From: Halieaceae bacterium
Lineage (GTDB): Bacteria > Pseudomonadota > Gammaproteobacteria > Pseudomonadales > Halieaceae
Assembly: GCA_902623175.1 (NCBI GenBank)
Contig: CACNSR010000006.1
Location: forward strand, 52,224 to 116,223
DNA: 64,000 nucleotides
Reading direction: 5' to 3'
Below are positions 9,827 through 17,979 of the stretch, piece by piece (the first letter of the stretch is position 1; the number at the start of each line of letters is the position of its first letter). The notes under the pieces were generated by a model. The model worked only from the letters and a program-made list of their open reading frames with translations. It searched no databases and was not told the origin of the DNA. The translations under genes and the position numbers were made by a program.

Positions 9827-10534
9827 ATGCCCTTAGATGACAACGTCGACCGCGATGAAATCGCCAAATTTGAAAAGCTGGCGTCCCGCTGGTGGGACCC
9901 CAATAGCGAATTCAAACCGCTCCACGACATCAATCCATTGCGCGCTGGCTGGATTGACCAACACGCCAATGTGAAGGGCAAGAACGTATTGGATGTAGGC
10001 TGCGGTGGCGGGTTGCTCTGCGAGGCACTGGCGCACCGTGGCGCCACCGTCATGGGCATCGACATGGGAGAAGCACCATTGGCGGTAGCACGGCTTCACC
10101 AGCTGGAGAGCGGTGTTGAAGTCGACTACGTGCAGAGCACCGCCGAATCTATGGCGGCCGAGCAGCAAGGTACCTTCGAAGTGGTCACCTGTCTCGAGAT
10201 GCTGGAGCATGTGCCAGACCCCTCCACCGTGATTCAAGCCTGCGCAGACTTGTGTCAGCCCGGCGGCGATCTGTTCTTCTCCACCATCAACCGCAACCCC
10301 AAATCTTTTCTGTTCGCGATTGTGGGCGCTGAGTACATTCTGAATCTGCTGCCCCGCGGCACTCACGAATACGAGAAATTGATCAAACCATCGGAGCTCG
10401 CGCGTTGGATCCGCGAAGCCGGGCTCGACATGCAGGAGATGATGGGCATGACCTACAACCCGCTGACCAAACGCTACCGGCTCACGCCGAATGATGTGTC
10501 GGTCAACTATCTTATCCGGGCAAAAAAGCCGTGA
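9827..10534 (+). CDS. ubiG: Ubiquinone biosynthesis O-methyltransferase
   Basis: SAM-dependent enzyme catalysing both O-methylations of ubiquinone synthesis. The 235-residue protein begins with ASRWWDPNSEFKPLHDINPL, a UbiG signature, followed by the SAM motif NVLDVGCGGGLL (about residues 48-59), then CLEMLEHVPDP and LFFSTINRNPKSF. It ends with the TYNPLTKRYRL segment typical of the family. ATG at 9827 lies four bases after the deaminase stop. The ubiG-phosphatase-yciK trio is conserved in Pseudomonas. Confidence 0.97.
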   Translation: MPLDDNVDRDEIAKFEKLASRWWDPNSEFKPLHDINPLRAGWIDQHANVKGKNVLDVGCGGGLLCEALAHRGATVMGIDMGEAPLAVARLHQLESGVEVDYVQSTAESMAAEQQGTFEVVTCLEMLEHVPDPSTVIQACADLCQPGGDLFFSTINRNPKSFLFAIVGAEYILNLLPRGTHEYEKLIKPSELARWIREAGLDMQEMMGMTYNPLTKRYRLTPNDVSVNYLIRAKKP

Positions 10535-11205
10535 CACCGGCGACAGTGAGCGCGGTGTTGTTTGACCTGGACGGCACCCTGATCGATACCGCTCCAGAGT
10601 TTATTCACATTGGCCTGCAGCTTCGCGCTGAGGCCGGCCTCCCCCCTATCGATGCCAAGACTATTTGGCACAGCGTCTCCAACGGTGCCATCGGCATGGT
10701 GGAGGCTGCTCTCGAGATGCCCGCCGACGATCCGGCCTTCGAGCACTGGCGGCAGCGATTTATCACGCTCTACGAGAGTGGGCTGGGCAATCTCAGCCAT
10801 CCTTACCCCGGGCTGCAGGAACTGGTTGCCCGTCTGCACAAAGCGGGGATTGCCTGGGGTGTTGTCACCAACAAACTCTCACGTTTCGCGCTCCCACTGA
10901 TGAACAAGATGCCCTTTGATCCTGCGGCGGGCGCGGTGGTAACACCGGATCACGTCGACCAGCCCAAACCCGACCCTGAGTCGATCCTGCTAGCCTGCGA
11001 GCAGTTAGCCTGCAACCCCGCCGAGACCCTGTTCATCGGAGATCACCTGAGGGATATCGAGGCAGGTCGGGGCGCGGGATGCTTCACGATTGCGGCGGCC
11101 TACGGCTATCTGGCCCCCGACGAGGCGGCGAGTAGCTGGCAGGCAGACGCAGTGGCCGAGAATAGTCGTGAGCTGGCCGAGATGATCTCGGGTTTGTTTT
11201 CATGA
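10531..11205 (+). CDS. mupP: HAD phosphatase, MupP-like (phosphoglycolate phosphatase family)
   Basis: A 224-residue HAD-superfamily phosphatase: motif I LFDLDGTLIDT (about residues 9-19), motif II VVTNK, motif III/IV KPDPESILLAC and FIGDHLRDIEAG. It starts at GTG 10531, which overlaps the ubiG stop as GTGA. Annotation pipelines often call such proteins Gph. The position between ubiG and yciK is that of Pseudomonas MupP, which dephosphorylates N-acetylmuramic acid 6-phosphate in peptidoglycan recycling, and ampD and ampE are also in this window. The MupP assignment rests on synteny and motif resemblance; phosphoglycolate remains a possible substrate. Confidence 0.75.
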   Translation: MTPATVSAVLFDLDGTLIDTAPEFIHIGLQLRAEAGLPPIDAKTIWHSVSNGAIGMVEAALEMPADDPAFEHWRQRFITLYESGLGNLSHPYPGLQELVARLHKAGIAWGVVTNKLSRFALPLMNKMPFDPAAGAVVTPDHVDQPKPDPESILLACEQLACNPAETLFIGDHLRDIEAGRGAGCFTIAAAYGYLAPDEAASSWQADAVAENSRELAEMISGLFS

Positions 11206-11957
11206 GTTTTTTACCCGATGGCTGGCTAGCCTCCAGTAGCGAGTTGGCGGGAAAAACAATACTGGTCACCGGGGCCAACCGCGGCATCGGTGAGGCCGTC
11301 GCAATCAGCTGCGCCCGACACGGTGCCGAGGTGCTGCTACTGGGTCGCGATGAAGCGGCGCTGGCACGAGTCTATGACCAGATTGTCGATCTGGGGTGCG
11401 CAACGCCGGGCATGATTCCATTGGACCTCACCGCTCGCGACCCATCGCTCTACGACACGCTGGCAGATGAACTCTCCGGAGCCAATGTGGTGCTAGATGG
11501 GCTGGTGCACAATGCCAGTGTGCTCGGTGAGCGTCGCGCGTTGGCACAAACCTCACCATCAAGCTGGGACGAGGTCCTCCAGGTCAACATGACCGCTGTC
11601 TTTTTACTCACCCGGGCACTGATGCCGCTACTCGAAGCGGCCCCCGCCGCCTCGGTTGTGCTCACAAGCTCTGGCGTGGGGCGAAGAGGAAAAGCCTATT
11701 GGGGCGCTTACGCGGTATCGAAATTTGCCACCGAGGGCTATATGCAGGTGCTTGCGGATGAGTTGGGCGCGACCAGCTCTGTGCGGGTGAACAGTTTGAA
11801 CCCCGGGGCAGTAAACACGGGCATGCGCAGAGCAGCCTATCCCGGAGAACCCCCGGAGACCAACCCGACGCCCGACACGCTGACCGACCGGTGGCTGTAT
11901 CTGCTAAGTGATGCCAGTCGCGAGCTTCACGGACGGGCCTTGAGCGCACAAAGCTGA
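11202..11957 (+). CDS. yciK: YciK-type short-chain dehydrogenase
   Basis: NAD(P)-dependent oxidoreductase of the SDR family, 251 residues. The cofactor loop TGANRGIGEAVA (TGxxxGxG) lies near residues 24-35, followed by the NAS motif in LVHNASVLG, catalytic Ser in VVLTSSGVG, and YAVSKFATEG with the Tyr-x-x-x-Lys pair. All catalytic residues are present. The substrate of YciK is unknown. The ATG overlaps the preceding stop by four bases, so it closes a coupled four-gene run. It converges on rluB with a five-base gap. Confidence 0.9.
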   Translation: MSFLPDGWLASSSELAGKTILVTGANRGIGEAVAISCARHGAEVLLLGRDEAALARVYDQIVDLGCATPGMIPLDLTARDPSLYDTLADELSGANVVLDGLVHNASVLGERRALAQTSPSSWDEVLQVNMTAVFLLTRALMPLLEAAPAASVVLTSSGVGRRGKAYWGAYAVSKFATEGYMQVLADELGATSSVRVNSLNPGAVNTGMRRAAYPGEPPETNPTPDTLTDRWLYLLSDASRELHGRALSAQS

Positions 11958-11962
11958 AGCGG

Positions 11963-12850
11963 TCAGTCGCTGCGTCGGCTGCGACGTCCCGCCACCCGCT
12001 GTCCTTTTTTCGCGAACCGCTGCCGACGCTCCAGATCCTTTTTAAACAGTGACGCCACTTCTCTAGCGGGCAGTCCTGCCATCTGATAGATCACGTCCAC
12101 GTCCCGCTGCGGCAGCTCCAGCCACTGCCCCTTTTTGAGTTTGGATGGCAGGAACACTTCGCCGTAGCGAACGCGCTTCAATCGCGACACGGTGGTGCCT
12201 TGTGATTCCCACAGGCGTCGGACCTCACGATTGCGCCCCTCCATCAACACGACATAGAAGAAACGATTAATGCCATCACCGCCGCCTTTCTGAATGTCAG
12301 AAAATCGCGCCGGTCCATCGTCGAGCTCTACGCCGTCCTTCAAGCGCTCAAGCATGGGCTCATCGACCCGCCCCATGACGCGCACAAGGTACTCGCGCTC
12401 AATCGCATTGGAGGGATGCATCAGTGCATTGGCCAGCGCTCCGTCTGTCGTGAACAGCAGCACGCCGGAAGTATTGAAGTCCAGGCGGCCCACCGATATC
12501 CAACGGCCACTCTTCAGTTTGGGCAGACGCTCGAAGACGGTTTTGCGGCCCTCAGGATCATCCCGAGAGCATACTTCCCTGACCGGTTTGTGGTATAGGA
12601 GGACACGCACCTGTTCCGCCGCATCCACCTCCAGCGGCTTGCCGTCCAAACGCAAGGCCTGCCCCGCGTGGACGCGGTCGCCGAGTGTCGCCACGCTGCC
12701 ATCGACAGTGACGCGACCCTCTTCAATCCAGCGCTCCATCTTGCGCCGCGAACCCAGACCCAGATTCGCCAACACCTTCTGCAGTTTCTGGCCTTTGTCC
12801 TCAATGACCGATTCAGGCGAATCAGCCTTGGCGGCTGTCTTGCTAGGCAT
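11963..12850 (-). CDS. rluB: 23S rRNA pseudouridine synthase B (RluB)
   Basis: Makes a pseudouridine in 23S rRNA (position 2605 in E. coli). The 295-residue protein has an N-terminal S4 RNA-binding domain (KLQKVLANLGLGSRRKMERW) and a catalytic domain with SVGRLDFNTSGVLLFTTDG holding the catalytic Asp, then EGRNREVRRLWES, an RluB/E/F-type motif. The C-terminal tail is strongly basic. I chose ATG 12850, ten bases after the scpB stop; longer in-frame starts back to 13006 would lie inside scpB and add a sequence with no family resemblance. The scpA-scpB-rluB order is widely conserved. Confidence 0.93.
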   Translation of the reverse strand: MPSKTAAKADSPESVIEDKGQKLQKVLANLGLGSRRKMERWIEEGRVTVDGSVATLGDRVHAGQALRLDGKPLEVDAAEQVRVLLYHKPVREVCSRDDPEGRKTVFERLPKLKSGRWISVGRLDFNTSGVLLFTTDGALANALMHPSNAIEREYLVRVMGRVDEPMLERLKDGVELDDGPARFSDIQKGGGDGINRFFYVVLMEGRNREVRRLWESQGTTVSRLKRVRYGEVFLPSKLKKGQWLELPQRDVDVIYQMAGLPAREVASLFKKDLERRQRFAKKGQRVAGRRSRRSD

Positions 12851-12860
12851 CGTCTGCGTC

Positions 12861-13547
12861 TTATACTGCCGACTGCTCATCATCCGGCGTTTCAGTGTCT
12901 TCCGTCTCCTTCCCGGATTGGGAGGCTTCGCCTTCACCGTCACCGTCACCATCAGGTGCAGCATCCGCGTAGGAGGCCTGCTTGGGGACTTCGAGGGCCA
13001 GTTCACCGGACAAATTATCGAGTTCCTTGATCTCTGCCAGGGGTGGTAACTGGTCCAACGACTTCAGGTTGAAATAGTCGAGAAACTGCCGGGTCGTTGC
13101 ATACATGGCCGGTCGGCCCGGGACGTCGCGGTGCCCCACGACCCGCACCCATTCGCGTTCAAGAAGGGTTTTGATGATGTTAGTGCTCACAGCAACGCCG
13201 CGAATCTCCTCGATCTCTCCACGCGTCATTGGTTGACGGTACGCAATCAGAGAGAGCGTTTCCATAAGCGCTCGCGAATAGCGGGCGGGGCGCTCCTGCC
13301 AGAGCCGGCCTACCCAGGCCGCCAGATCCTGTCGCACTTGAAATCGATACCCAGAGGCGACTTGCACCAGTTCGTAGCCCCGGTCTTCACAACGCTCTTC
13401 AACTAATTTGATTGCCGCACGAATGTCGTCCTTGGACGGACGCACGTTCTCATCGAACAACAGCGCCATGCGCTGCACGGATAGCGGCTCACCTGCCGCC
13501 AGCAGTGCACCTTCCAAAATCTGCACCAACCCCGCTTCCATGTTCAC
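12861..13547 (-). CDS. scpB: Segregation and condensation protein ScpB
   Basis: Partner of ScpA in the SMC-ScpAB condensin-like complex that compacts and segregates chromosomes. The 228-residue protein has two winged-helix domains (about residues 1-90 and 91-175) with ETLSLIAYRQPMTRGEIEEI, RGVAVSTNIIKTLLEREWV and GRPAMYATTRQFLDYF, the family signature. The C-terminal ~45 residues are acidic and low in complexity. Its ATG overlaps the scpA stop by four bases. Species with ScpAB usually have Smc rather than MukB, which suggests Smc elsewhere in this genome. Confidence 0.95.
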   Translation of the reverse strand: MNMEAGLVQILEGALLAAGEPLSVQRMALLFDENVRPSKDDIRAAIKLVEERCEDRGYELVQVASGYRFQVRQDLAAWVGRLWQERPARYSRALMETLSLIAYRQPMTRGEIEEIRGVAVSTNIIKTLLEREWVRVVGHRDVPGRPAMYATTRQFLDYFNLKSLDQLPPLAEIKELDNLSGELALEVPKQASYADAAPDGDGDGEGEASQSGKETEDTETPDDEQSAV

Positions 13548-14419
13548 TCCGATTTCGCTTTGATATGAATAGATCCGAAACCCTCTGTCTGAACCAGCTC
13601 GATCAAGGACTCTTTCATGAGCTCCATTAATGCCAGGAACGTTACGACTACCCCCAGCCGGCCTTCCTCGGGCTTGAAAAGGGAAACGAAGGGGACAAAG
13701 CCGCCTTGCGTCAAAGTTTCCAAAACCTGAGACATCCGCTCCCTAGTTGACAGCGACTCCATCTGAATCTGATGGCTGGCATACATCTCGGCCCGTCGCA
13801 AAACCTCTCCCAACGCAAGCAGCACCTCACGCATATCGACATCCGGAAGTGGTCTTTCTAGGCGGAGATCTGGCGGGGCCGCAGAGGCCTGCCACAACTC
13901 CCGCTCCAGACGCGGCATCGCCTCCAGATCTTCCGCCGCCTTTTTAAATCGCTCGTATTCCTGCAGACGACGCACGAGGTTGGCCCGGGGGTCCTCCTCG
14001 TCTTCTTCCACCTCGCGTGAGCGCGGCAGTAACATGCGCGACTTAATCTCAGCCAGCATCGCAGCCATAAGCAGGTACTCGGCTGCCAGTTCAAATTGCA
14101 TCGCATCCATCAGTTTGACGTAGCGCATGTATTGCTCGGTGATCTGCGCAACGTCGATATCGAGAATGTCGAGGTTCTGGCGACGGATCAGATAGAGCAG
14201 CAGGTCGAGCGGCCCCTCGAAGGCGTCGAGGAACACCTCCAGCGCCTGCGGGGGGATATACAGATCTTTTGGAAGTTCTGTGACCGCCTCCCCCCGGACA
14301 ATCGCGAAGGGCATCTCTCCTTGCTCGGGCCGGAGTGCGGGCATGTCAGCGTCTGCCGCGGGGTTTTCCAGCGCGCTAGCGGCGCCCTCCACCGAGGCGT
14401 TTTCAGCAGGATTAGTCAC
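13544..14419 (-). CDS. scpA: Segregation and condensation protein ScpA
   Basis: Kleisin subunit bridging the SMC heads. The 291-residue protein has the kleisin N-terminal helix FEGPLDLLLYLIRRQNLDIL near residues 69-88, the YLLMAAMLAEIKSRMLLP segment typical of ScpA, and a C-terminal winged-helix (VVTFLALMELMKESLI) that contacts SMC. The first ~45 residues are a divergent low-complexity extension. It is coupled to scpB by a four-base overlap and starts 15 bases after yciO. Confidence 0.95.
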   Translation of the reverse strand: MTNPAENASVEGAASALENPAADADMPALRPEQGEMPFAIVRGEAVTELPKDLYIPPQALEVFLDAFEGPLDLLLYLIRRQNLDILDIDVAQITEQYMRYVKLMDAMQFELAAEYLLMAAMLAEIKSRMLLPRSREVEEDEEDPRANLVRRLQEYERFKKAAEDLEAMPRLERELWQASAAPPDLRLERPLPDVDMREVLLALGEVLRRAEMYASHQIQMESLSTRERMSQVLETLTQGGFVPFVSLFKPEEGRLGVVVTFLALMELMKESLIELVQTEGFGSIHIKAKSE

Positions 14420-14434
14420 GGTCCGAGTATACCC

Positions 14435-15061
14435 TCAGGCGGCCTCAAAGTCGCTGACGTCACCGACGCCGCGGCGCAAAATGAGCGGCGCAGGGCCGGT
14501 CAAATCAATCACGCTGGTCGCCTCCAATCCGCAAAAACCGCCATCGATCACGAGATCCACTTCATGCTCTAGCTGTTCTCGAATGTCATAGGGGTCGGTC
14601 ATGGGATATTCATCACCGGGGAGCGCCAGCGTCGCACTCATCAGCGGCTCATCGAGCGCCTGCAGTAGCGCCTGAGGAATCGGATGATCCGGCACCCTCA
14701 GGCCAATCGTCTTGCGTTTCGGTTGCACCAGACGCTTCGGCACATCACGCGTTGCCTCCAGTATGAAAGTGAAGGGACCGGGGGTGGCATGACGCAGCAG
14801 TCGGTAGGCTGTGTTATCTACCCGGGCGTAGGTGCCCAACTCCGACAAGTCGCGGCATACCAGCGTGAAATTATGGTCGTCCCGCAAGGCACGGATCCGC
14901 CGGATGCGCTCCATGGTCTTCTTGTCTCCCAACTGACACCCCAGCGCATAGGCTGAGTCCGTGGGATACACCACAACACCACCGCGCTGAATGATGTCGA
15001 CCGCCTGCTGTATCAGTCGAGCCTGCGGTGTCTCGGGGTGGATCGCAAAAAACTGGCTCAC
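14435..15061 (-). CDS. yciO: YciO, Sua5/YciO/YrdC-family protein
   Basis: A 208-residue member of the threonylcarbamoyl-AMP synthase superfamily. It begins MSQFFAIHPETPQARLIQQA and contains VVYPTDSAYALGCQLGDK, CRDLSELGTYA, PGPFTFILEAT and KRKTIGLRVPDHPI, a close match along its length to E. coli YciO. YciO is the paralogue of TsaC, the enzyme of tRNA t6A synthesis; its own role is less certain. The ATG overlaps the rnm stop by four bases, the same rnm-yciO pairing as in E. coli. Confidence 0.9.
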   Translation of the reverse strand: MSQFFAIHPETPQARLIQQAVDIIQRGGVVVYPTDSAYALGCQLGDKKTMERIRRIRALRDDHNFTLVCRDLSELGTYARVDNTAYRLLRHATPGPFTFILEATRDVPKRLVQPKRKTIGLRVPDHPIPQALLQALDEPLMSATLALPGDEYPMTDPYDIREQLEHEVDLVIDGGFCGLEATSVIDLTGPAPLILRRGVGDVSDFEAA

Positions 15062-15876
15062 AGTTGTTCCCAGACTCCCGTGCCCTCGCGAATCGTCGAG
15101 ACCTCGACGCCCAGTCCCGCACTGTAGGGGGAGTCACGGTGAAAGTCCGATCCGACAGAAACCCGCAAGTCACGCTCCCTGACCAAACGCCATAGGGTAT
15201 CCGTATCACCGGGTTTTGGCCGACCATTAATGACTTCAAGTGCCACGCCGCCGGCATCGCGAAACGCATCGGTCAGCGCCCGCAGCCGGGTCGCCGTCAT
15301 TTTGTATTCGAGGGGATGCGCCAATACCGCGACCCCCCCGGAAGCCGTAATCGTCGCGACAGTGTCATCCAGCGCTGGCCATAGCAACGAGATATCACCC
15401 GGCTTTCCGCGACCCAGAAACCTCTTGAACGCAATTTCCTCGCTCACAACGTGCCCTGCCATCACCATCCAGCGGGCGAAATGCGGCCGACCTATCTGTG
15501 CTCCTTGCGCGACCGCCATCGCACCTGCCAATGCACCCGGCATGCCGCTGCGATCCAGCTTGTGTGCGATTTTTTCAGCGCGATCTCGGCGAGCTTTGTC
15601 GAGGCCTTCGAGATGACGCGTCATCGCAGGGAAAGTCGGATCAAAGCCAAGTCCGACAATGTGGATGCCTGCGCGACCCCACTGGCATGAGAGCTCGACG
15701 CCACTGATCAATTCCAGTCCCGATGGCACCGCCTGGCAGACGCTCAGATACCCTGCGATCGTGTCGTGATCCGTGATCGCCATTCGACGGACACCCTCGC
15801 GGGCGGCGCGATCAACCAAATCACGCGCGCTCAGGGCGCCATCAGAAGCGGCACTATGTGTGTGGAAGTCGATCAC
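15058..15876 (-). CDS. rnm: PHP-domain 5'-3' exoribonuclease (RNase AM / YciV)
   Basis: A 272-residue PHP-family phosphoesterase. It begins MIDFHTHSAASDGAL (HxH metal motif near residues 4-6), followed by MAITDHDTIAGY, the GVELSC motif, VAVLAHPLEYK and VSVGSDFHRDSP, which together give the trinuclear metal site. The E. coli homologue (YciV, also called TrpH) trims oligoribonucleotides and 23S rRNA 5' ends. Downstream yciO overlaps it by four bases. It diverges from yciB over a 119-base gap. Family assignment is firm; the rRNA role is carried over from E. coli. Confidence 0.88.
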   Translation of the reverse strand: MIDFHTHSAASDGALSARDLVDRAAREGVRRMAITDHDTIAGYLSVCQAVPSGLELISGVELSCQWGRAGIHIVGLGFDPTFPAMTRHLEGLDKARRDRAEKIAHKLDRSGMPGALAGAMAVAQGAQIGRPHFARWMVMAGHVVSEEIAFKRFLGRGKPGDISLLWPALDDTVATITASGGVAVLAHPLEYKMTATRLRALTDAFRDAGGVALEVINGRPKPGDTDTLWRLVRERDLRVSVGSDFHRDSPYSAGLGVEVSTIREGTGVWEQL

Positions 15877-15995
15877 GGCAATCTCTACACTGCGCCCGAA
15901 GCAGGTAGTGGACCCACCGGGCTGAGGAGCGAGGCGGGATTGTCTACCATAGTCGAAGTGATAGCGAGCGTTGCGGCGCAGGATCTAACTCATCC

Positions 15996-16601
15996 ATGAA
16001 ACAACTGCTGGAATTCCTACCTTTGGTGCTTTTTTTCGGCGCCTACCAGATGGACGGCGAGATCGTTACCGTTGGCAGCTGGTCACATACCTTCGATGGC
16101 ATTTTCAGCGCCACGGCGGTGTTGATGGTGAGCAGCGTCATCGTTTGGCTACTGGCCTCCGCCTTGTCGAGGCAGAACGAGCGGCGCCTGATGTGGATGG
16201 CGATCGCTGTGGTGGTCTTCGGTGCTGCAACCCTGATTCTGAGAGACCAGCGGTTTATTCAATGGAAGCCCACCGTGTTCAATTGGGTGCTGGCCGCGGT
16301 GTTCCTAGGCTCCCAAGTCGTAGGCAATCGCAATCTGCTAGAGCGACTATTGGGCGGTCAGTTATCCCTGACCCGCCGGGTCTGGACTCAACTGAATATG
16401 CTGTGGATCGGCAACTTCAGCCTTGTCGGTACGCTTAATTTAATCGTAGCCTATCAATACGAGGAAGCCTTCTGGGTGTCCTACAAGCTGTATTCGAGTA
16501 TCGGCTTCACGGTCGTGTTGATGTTACTCACGATCCTCATTGTTGCTCCGCACCTTAAGGAACAAGAGGCGGTGGAAAGCGAACAGGCGGGGGGCTCGTG
16601 A
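15996..16601 (+). CDS. yciB: Inner-membrane protein YciB (septation protein A)
   Basis: A 201-residue polytopic membrane protein of the YciB/IspZ family, linked in other bacteria to cell-envelope synthesis and septation. It begins MKQLLEFLPLVLFFGAYQ and has about five hydrophobic helices. The family pattern QRFIQWKPTVFNW and NEEVWVSYKL-like residues (seen as YEEAFWVSYKLY) are present. It heads a plus-strand run: its TGA is overlapped by the start of the SH3 protein, and gene overlaps continue through pdxJ. Confidence 0.93.
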   Translation: MKQLLEFLPLVLFFGAYQMDGEIVTVGSWSHTFDGIFSATAVLMVSSVIVWLLASALSRQNERRLMWMAIAVVVFGAATLILRDQRFIQWKPTVFNWVLAAVFLGSQVVGNRNLLERLLGGQLSLTRRVWTQLNMLWIGNFSLVGTLNLIVAYQYEEAFWVSYKLYSSIGFTVVLMLLTILIVAPHLKEQEAVESEQAGGS

Positions 16602-17341
16602 TGGCGCCGTTGATGACGCTCTCCCTGACACGGGTAATCTTTGGAATGCTCTCCGCCGCAACAAAGAGCACCTCAATTTGGCTGTTGCTCGCGGTAAATC
16701 TGTTCAGCTTGCCCACGGCCAATGCCCAGGACACCCAATACATCAGCGACATTGTGCTGGTTCCCGTTCGCAGCGGAGCGGGCTCAGAGTTCCGTATCGT
16801 GAATCGCGGACTGCCATCGGGTACCGCGCTGCTTGTATACGGAAAAAGCGACGACGGCGAGTGGATAGAAGTCGAAACCCGCGGTGGCACGCGTGGCTGG
16901 ATTCCAACCCAGCACCTTCAGAAAGAGCCGCCAGCGGGATTATTGATCAATGATATGAGACTGGAACTGGAGCAGGTCCGGGGCGAGCGCGACCGCGTGG
17001 TCAGTCAACTGAACCAAAGTTCCAGCGAAGTCGATGAAGCCGACGAGACCATTGTCAGCCTGACGACGCAATTGGAGAGCACCAAGGCGGAACTGACAGA
17101 AGTCAAGCGTGTCTCTGCTGCGGCACTGGATCTCGACCTGATGAATCAACAACTGGTCGCCGAGCTGGAGTCCGAGCGATCGGATGCGGATCTGCTACGG
17201 TTAGAAAACGTGAGGCTACGCGAGCGCATCGCCAATAATCAGATCATGGATGGGGCCCTTGCCGTGCTGTTGGGCGTCATTTTGGCTGTGGTTGCTCCAC
17301 GACTGTGGCCGAGGAAAAAGCGCCAGGACGGCTGGTCATGA
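16598..17341 (+). CDS. SH3-domain membrane protein (YgiM / TIGR04211 type)
   Basis: A 247-residue envelope protein. An N-terminal signal or anchor (about residues 1-45, ending SLPTANAQ) precedes a bacterial SH3 domain (YISDIVLVPVRSGAGSEFRI to about residue 110, with GTRGWIPTQHL). A coiled coil of about 100 residues rich in Glu, Gln and Leu follows, and then a C-terminal membrane helix (ALAVLLGVILAVVAP) with a basic cytoplasmic end. This order matches the YgiM-type family. GTG 16598 overlaps the yciB stop; ATG 16601 is an equal alternative. Function unknown; cell-wall contact is a guess from the SH3 domain. Confidence 0.82.
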   Translation: MMAPLMTLSLTRVIFGMLSAATKSTSIWLLLAVNLFSLPTANAQDTQYISDIVLVPVRSGAGSEFRIVNRGLPSGTALLVYGKSDDGEWIEVETRGGTRGWIPTQHLQKEPPAGLLINDMRLELEQVRGERDRVVSQLNQSSSEVDEADETIVSLTTQLESTKAELTEVKRVSAAALDLDLMNQQLVAELESERSDADLLRLENVRLRERIANNQIMDGALAVLLGVILAVVAPRLWPRKKRQDGWS

Positions 17342-17979
17342 CGGAGATGAGCATGAGAAACATGACAAACCTCTCACCCGGACTGTTGAGCTATTTGCTC
17401 GCAGCAATCCTAAGCGTCTCAATGAGCGTGGCGCAGCCCCAGTCGGATGACTCAGCGGAGAATCCCCGGGTACTCATGAAAACTACCGATGGCGATATTA
17501 CGATCGAATTATTTGCCGACAAGTCACCGATCACCGTCGAGAACTTCCTGCGCTACGTCGACGATGGGCACTACGACGGCACCGTTTTTCACCGCGTGAT
17601 CTCCAACTTCATGATCCAGGGAGGTGGTTTCGACGTCGACCTCAAGGAAAAAGAGACTCGGGACGCGATCGTGAATGAATCGAAGAACAAACTGCACAAC
17701 ACGCGCGGCACGCTGGCAATGGCGCGTACCAGTGACCCGGACTCGGCTACCGCACAGTTTTTTATTAATCAACGCAGCAATCTGCGTCTGGACTGGTCAG
17801 GTGGCAAGGACGGCTACACCGTTTTCGGAGAAGTCATCGACGGGATGCAGGTTGTTGACATCATCTCGCTAACCGACACCGGTTCAGCGCAAGCACAAAC
17901 AACGGGTGGCCCCACCATTTTTCAGGATGTTCCGGTGCAGCCCATCATGCTTTTATCCGTGACCCGACTAGCCCCGTGA
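17338..17979 (+). CDS. Secreted peptidyl-prolyl cis-trans isomerase (cyclophilin)
   Basis: A 213-residue cyclophilin with a signal peptide (hydrophobic LLSYLLAAILSVSMSVAQ), so it should act in the periplasm on proline peptide bonds of exported proteins. Catalytic-region motifs are TVFHRVISNFMIQGGGF (with the active-site Arg), GTLAMARTSDPDSATAQFFI and GYTVFGEVIDGMQVVD. The start is uncertain within 15 bases: ATG 17338 overlaps the previous stop (ATGA), while ATG 17353 has GGAG six bases upstream. The stop overlaps the pdxJ GTG. PpiA or PpiB cannot be told apart with confidence. Confidence 0.9.
   Translation: MTEMSMRNMTNLSPGLLSYLLAAILSVSMSVAQPQSDDSAENPRVLMKTTDGDITIELFADKSPITVENFLRYVDDGHYDGTVFHRVISNFMIQGGGFDVDLKEKETRDAIVNESKNKLHNTRGTLAMARTSDPDSATAQFFINQRSNLRLDWSGGKDGYTVFGEVIDGMQVVDIISLTDTGSAQAQTTGGPTIFQDVPVQPIMLLSVTRLAP

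Noticed and set aside
9833..10537. A 234-codon frame opposite ubiG
   Set aside because: Full antisense overlap with a conserved gene and no family resemblance; a shadow of ubiG codon bias.
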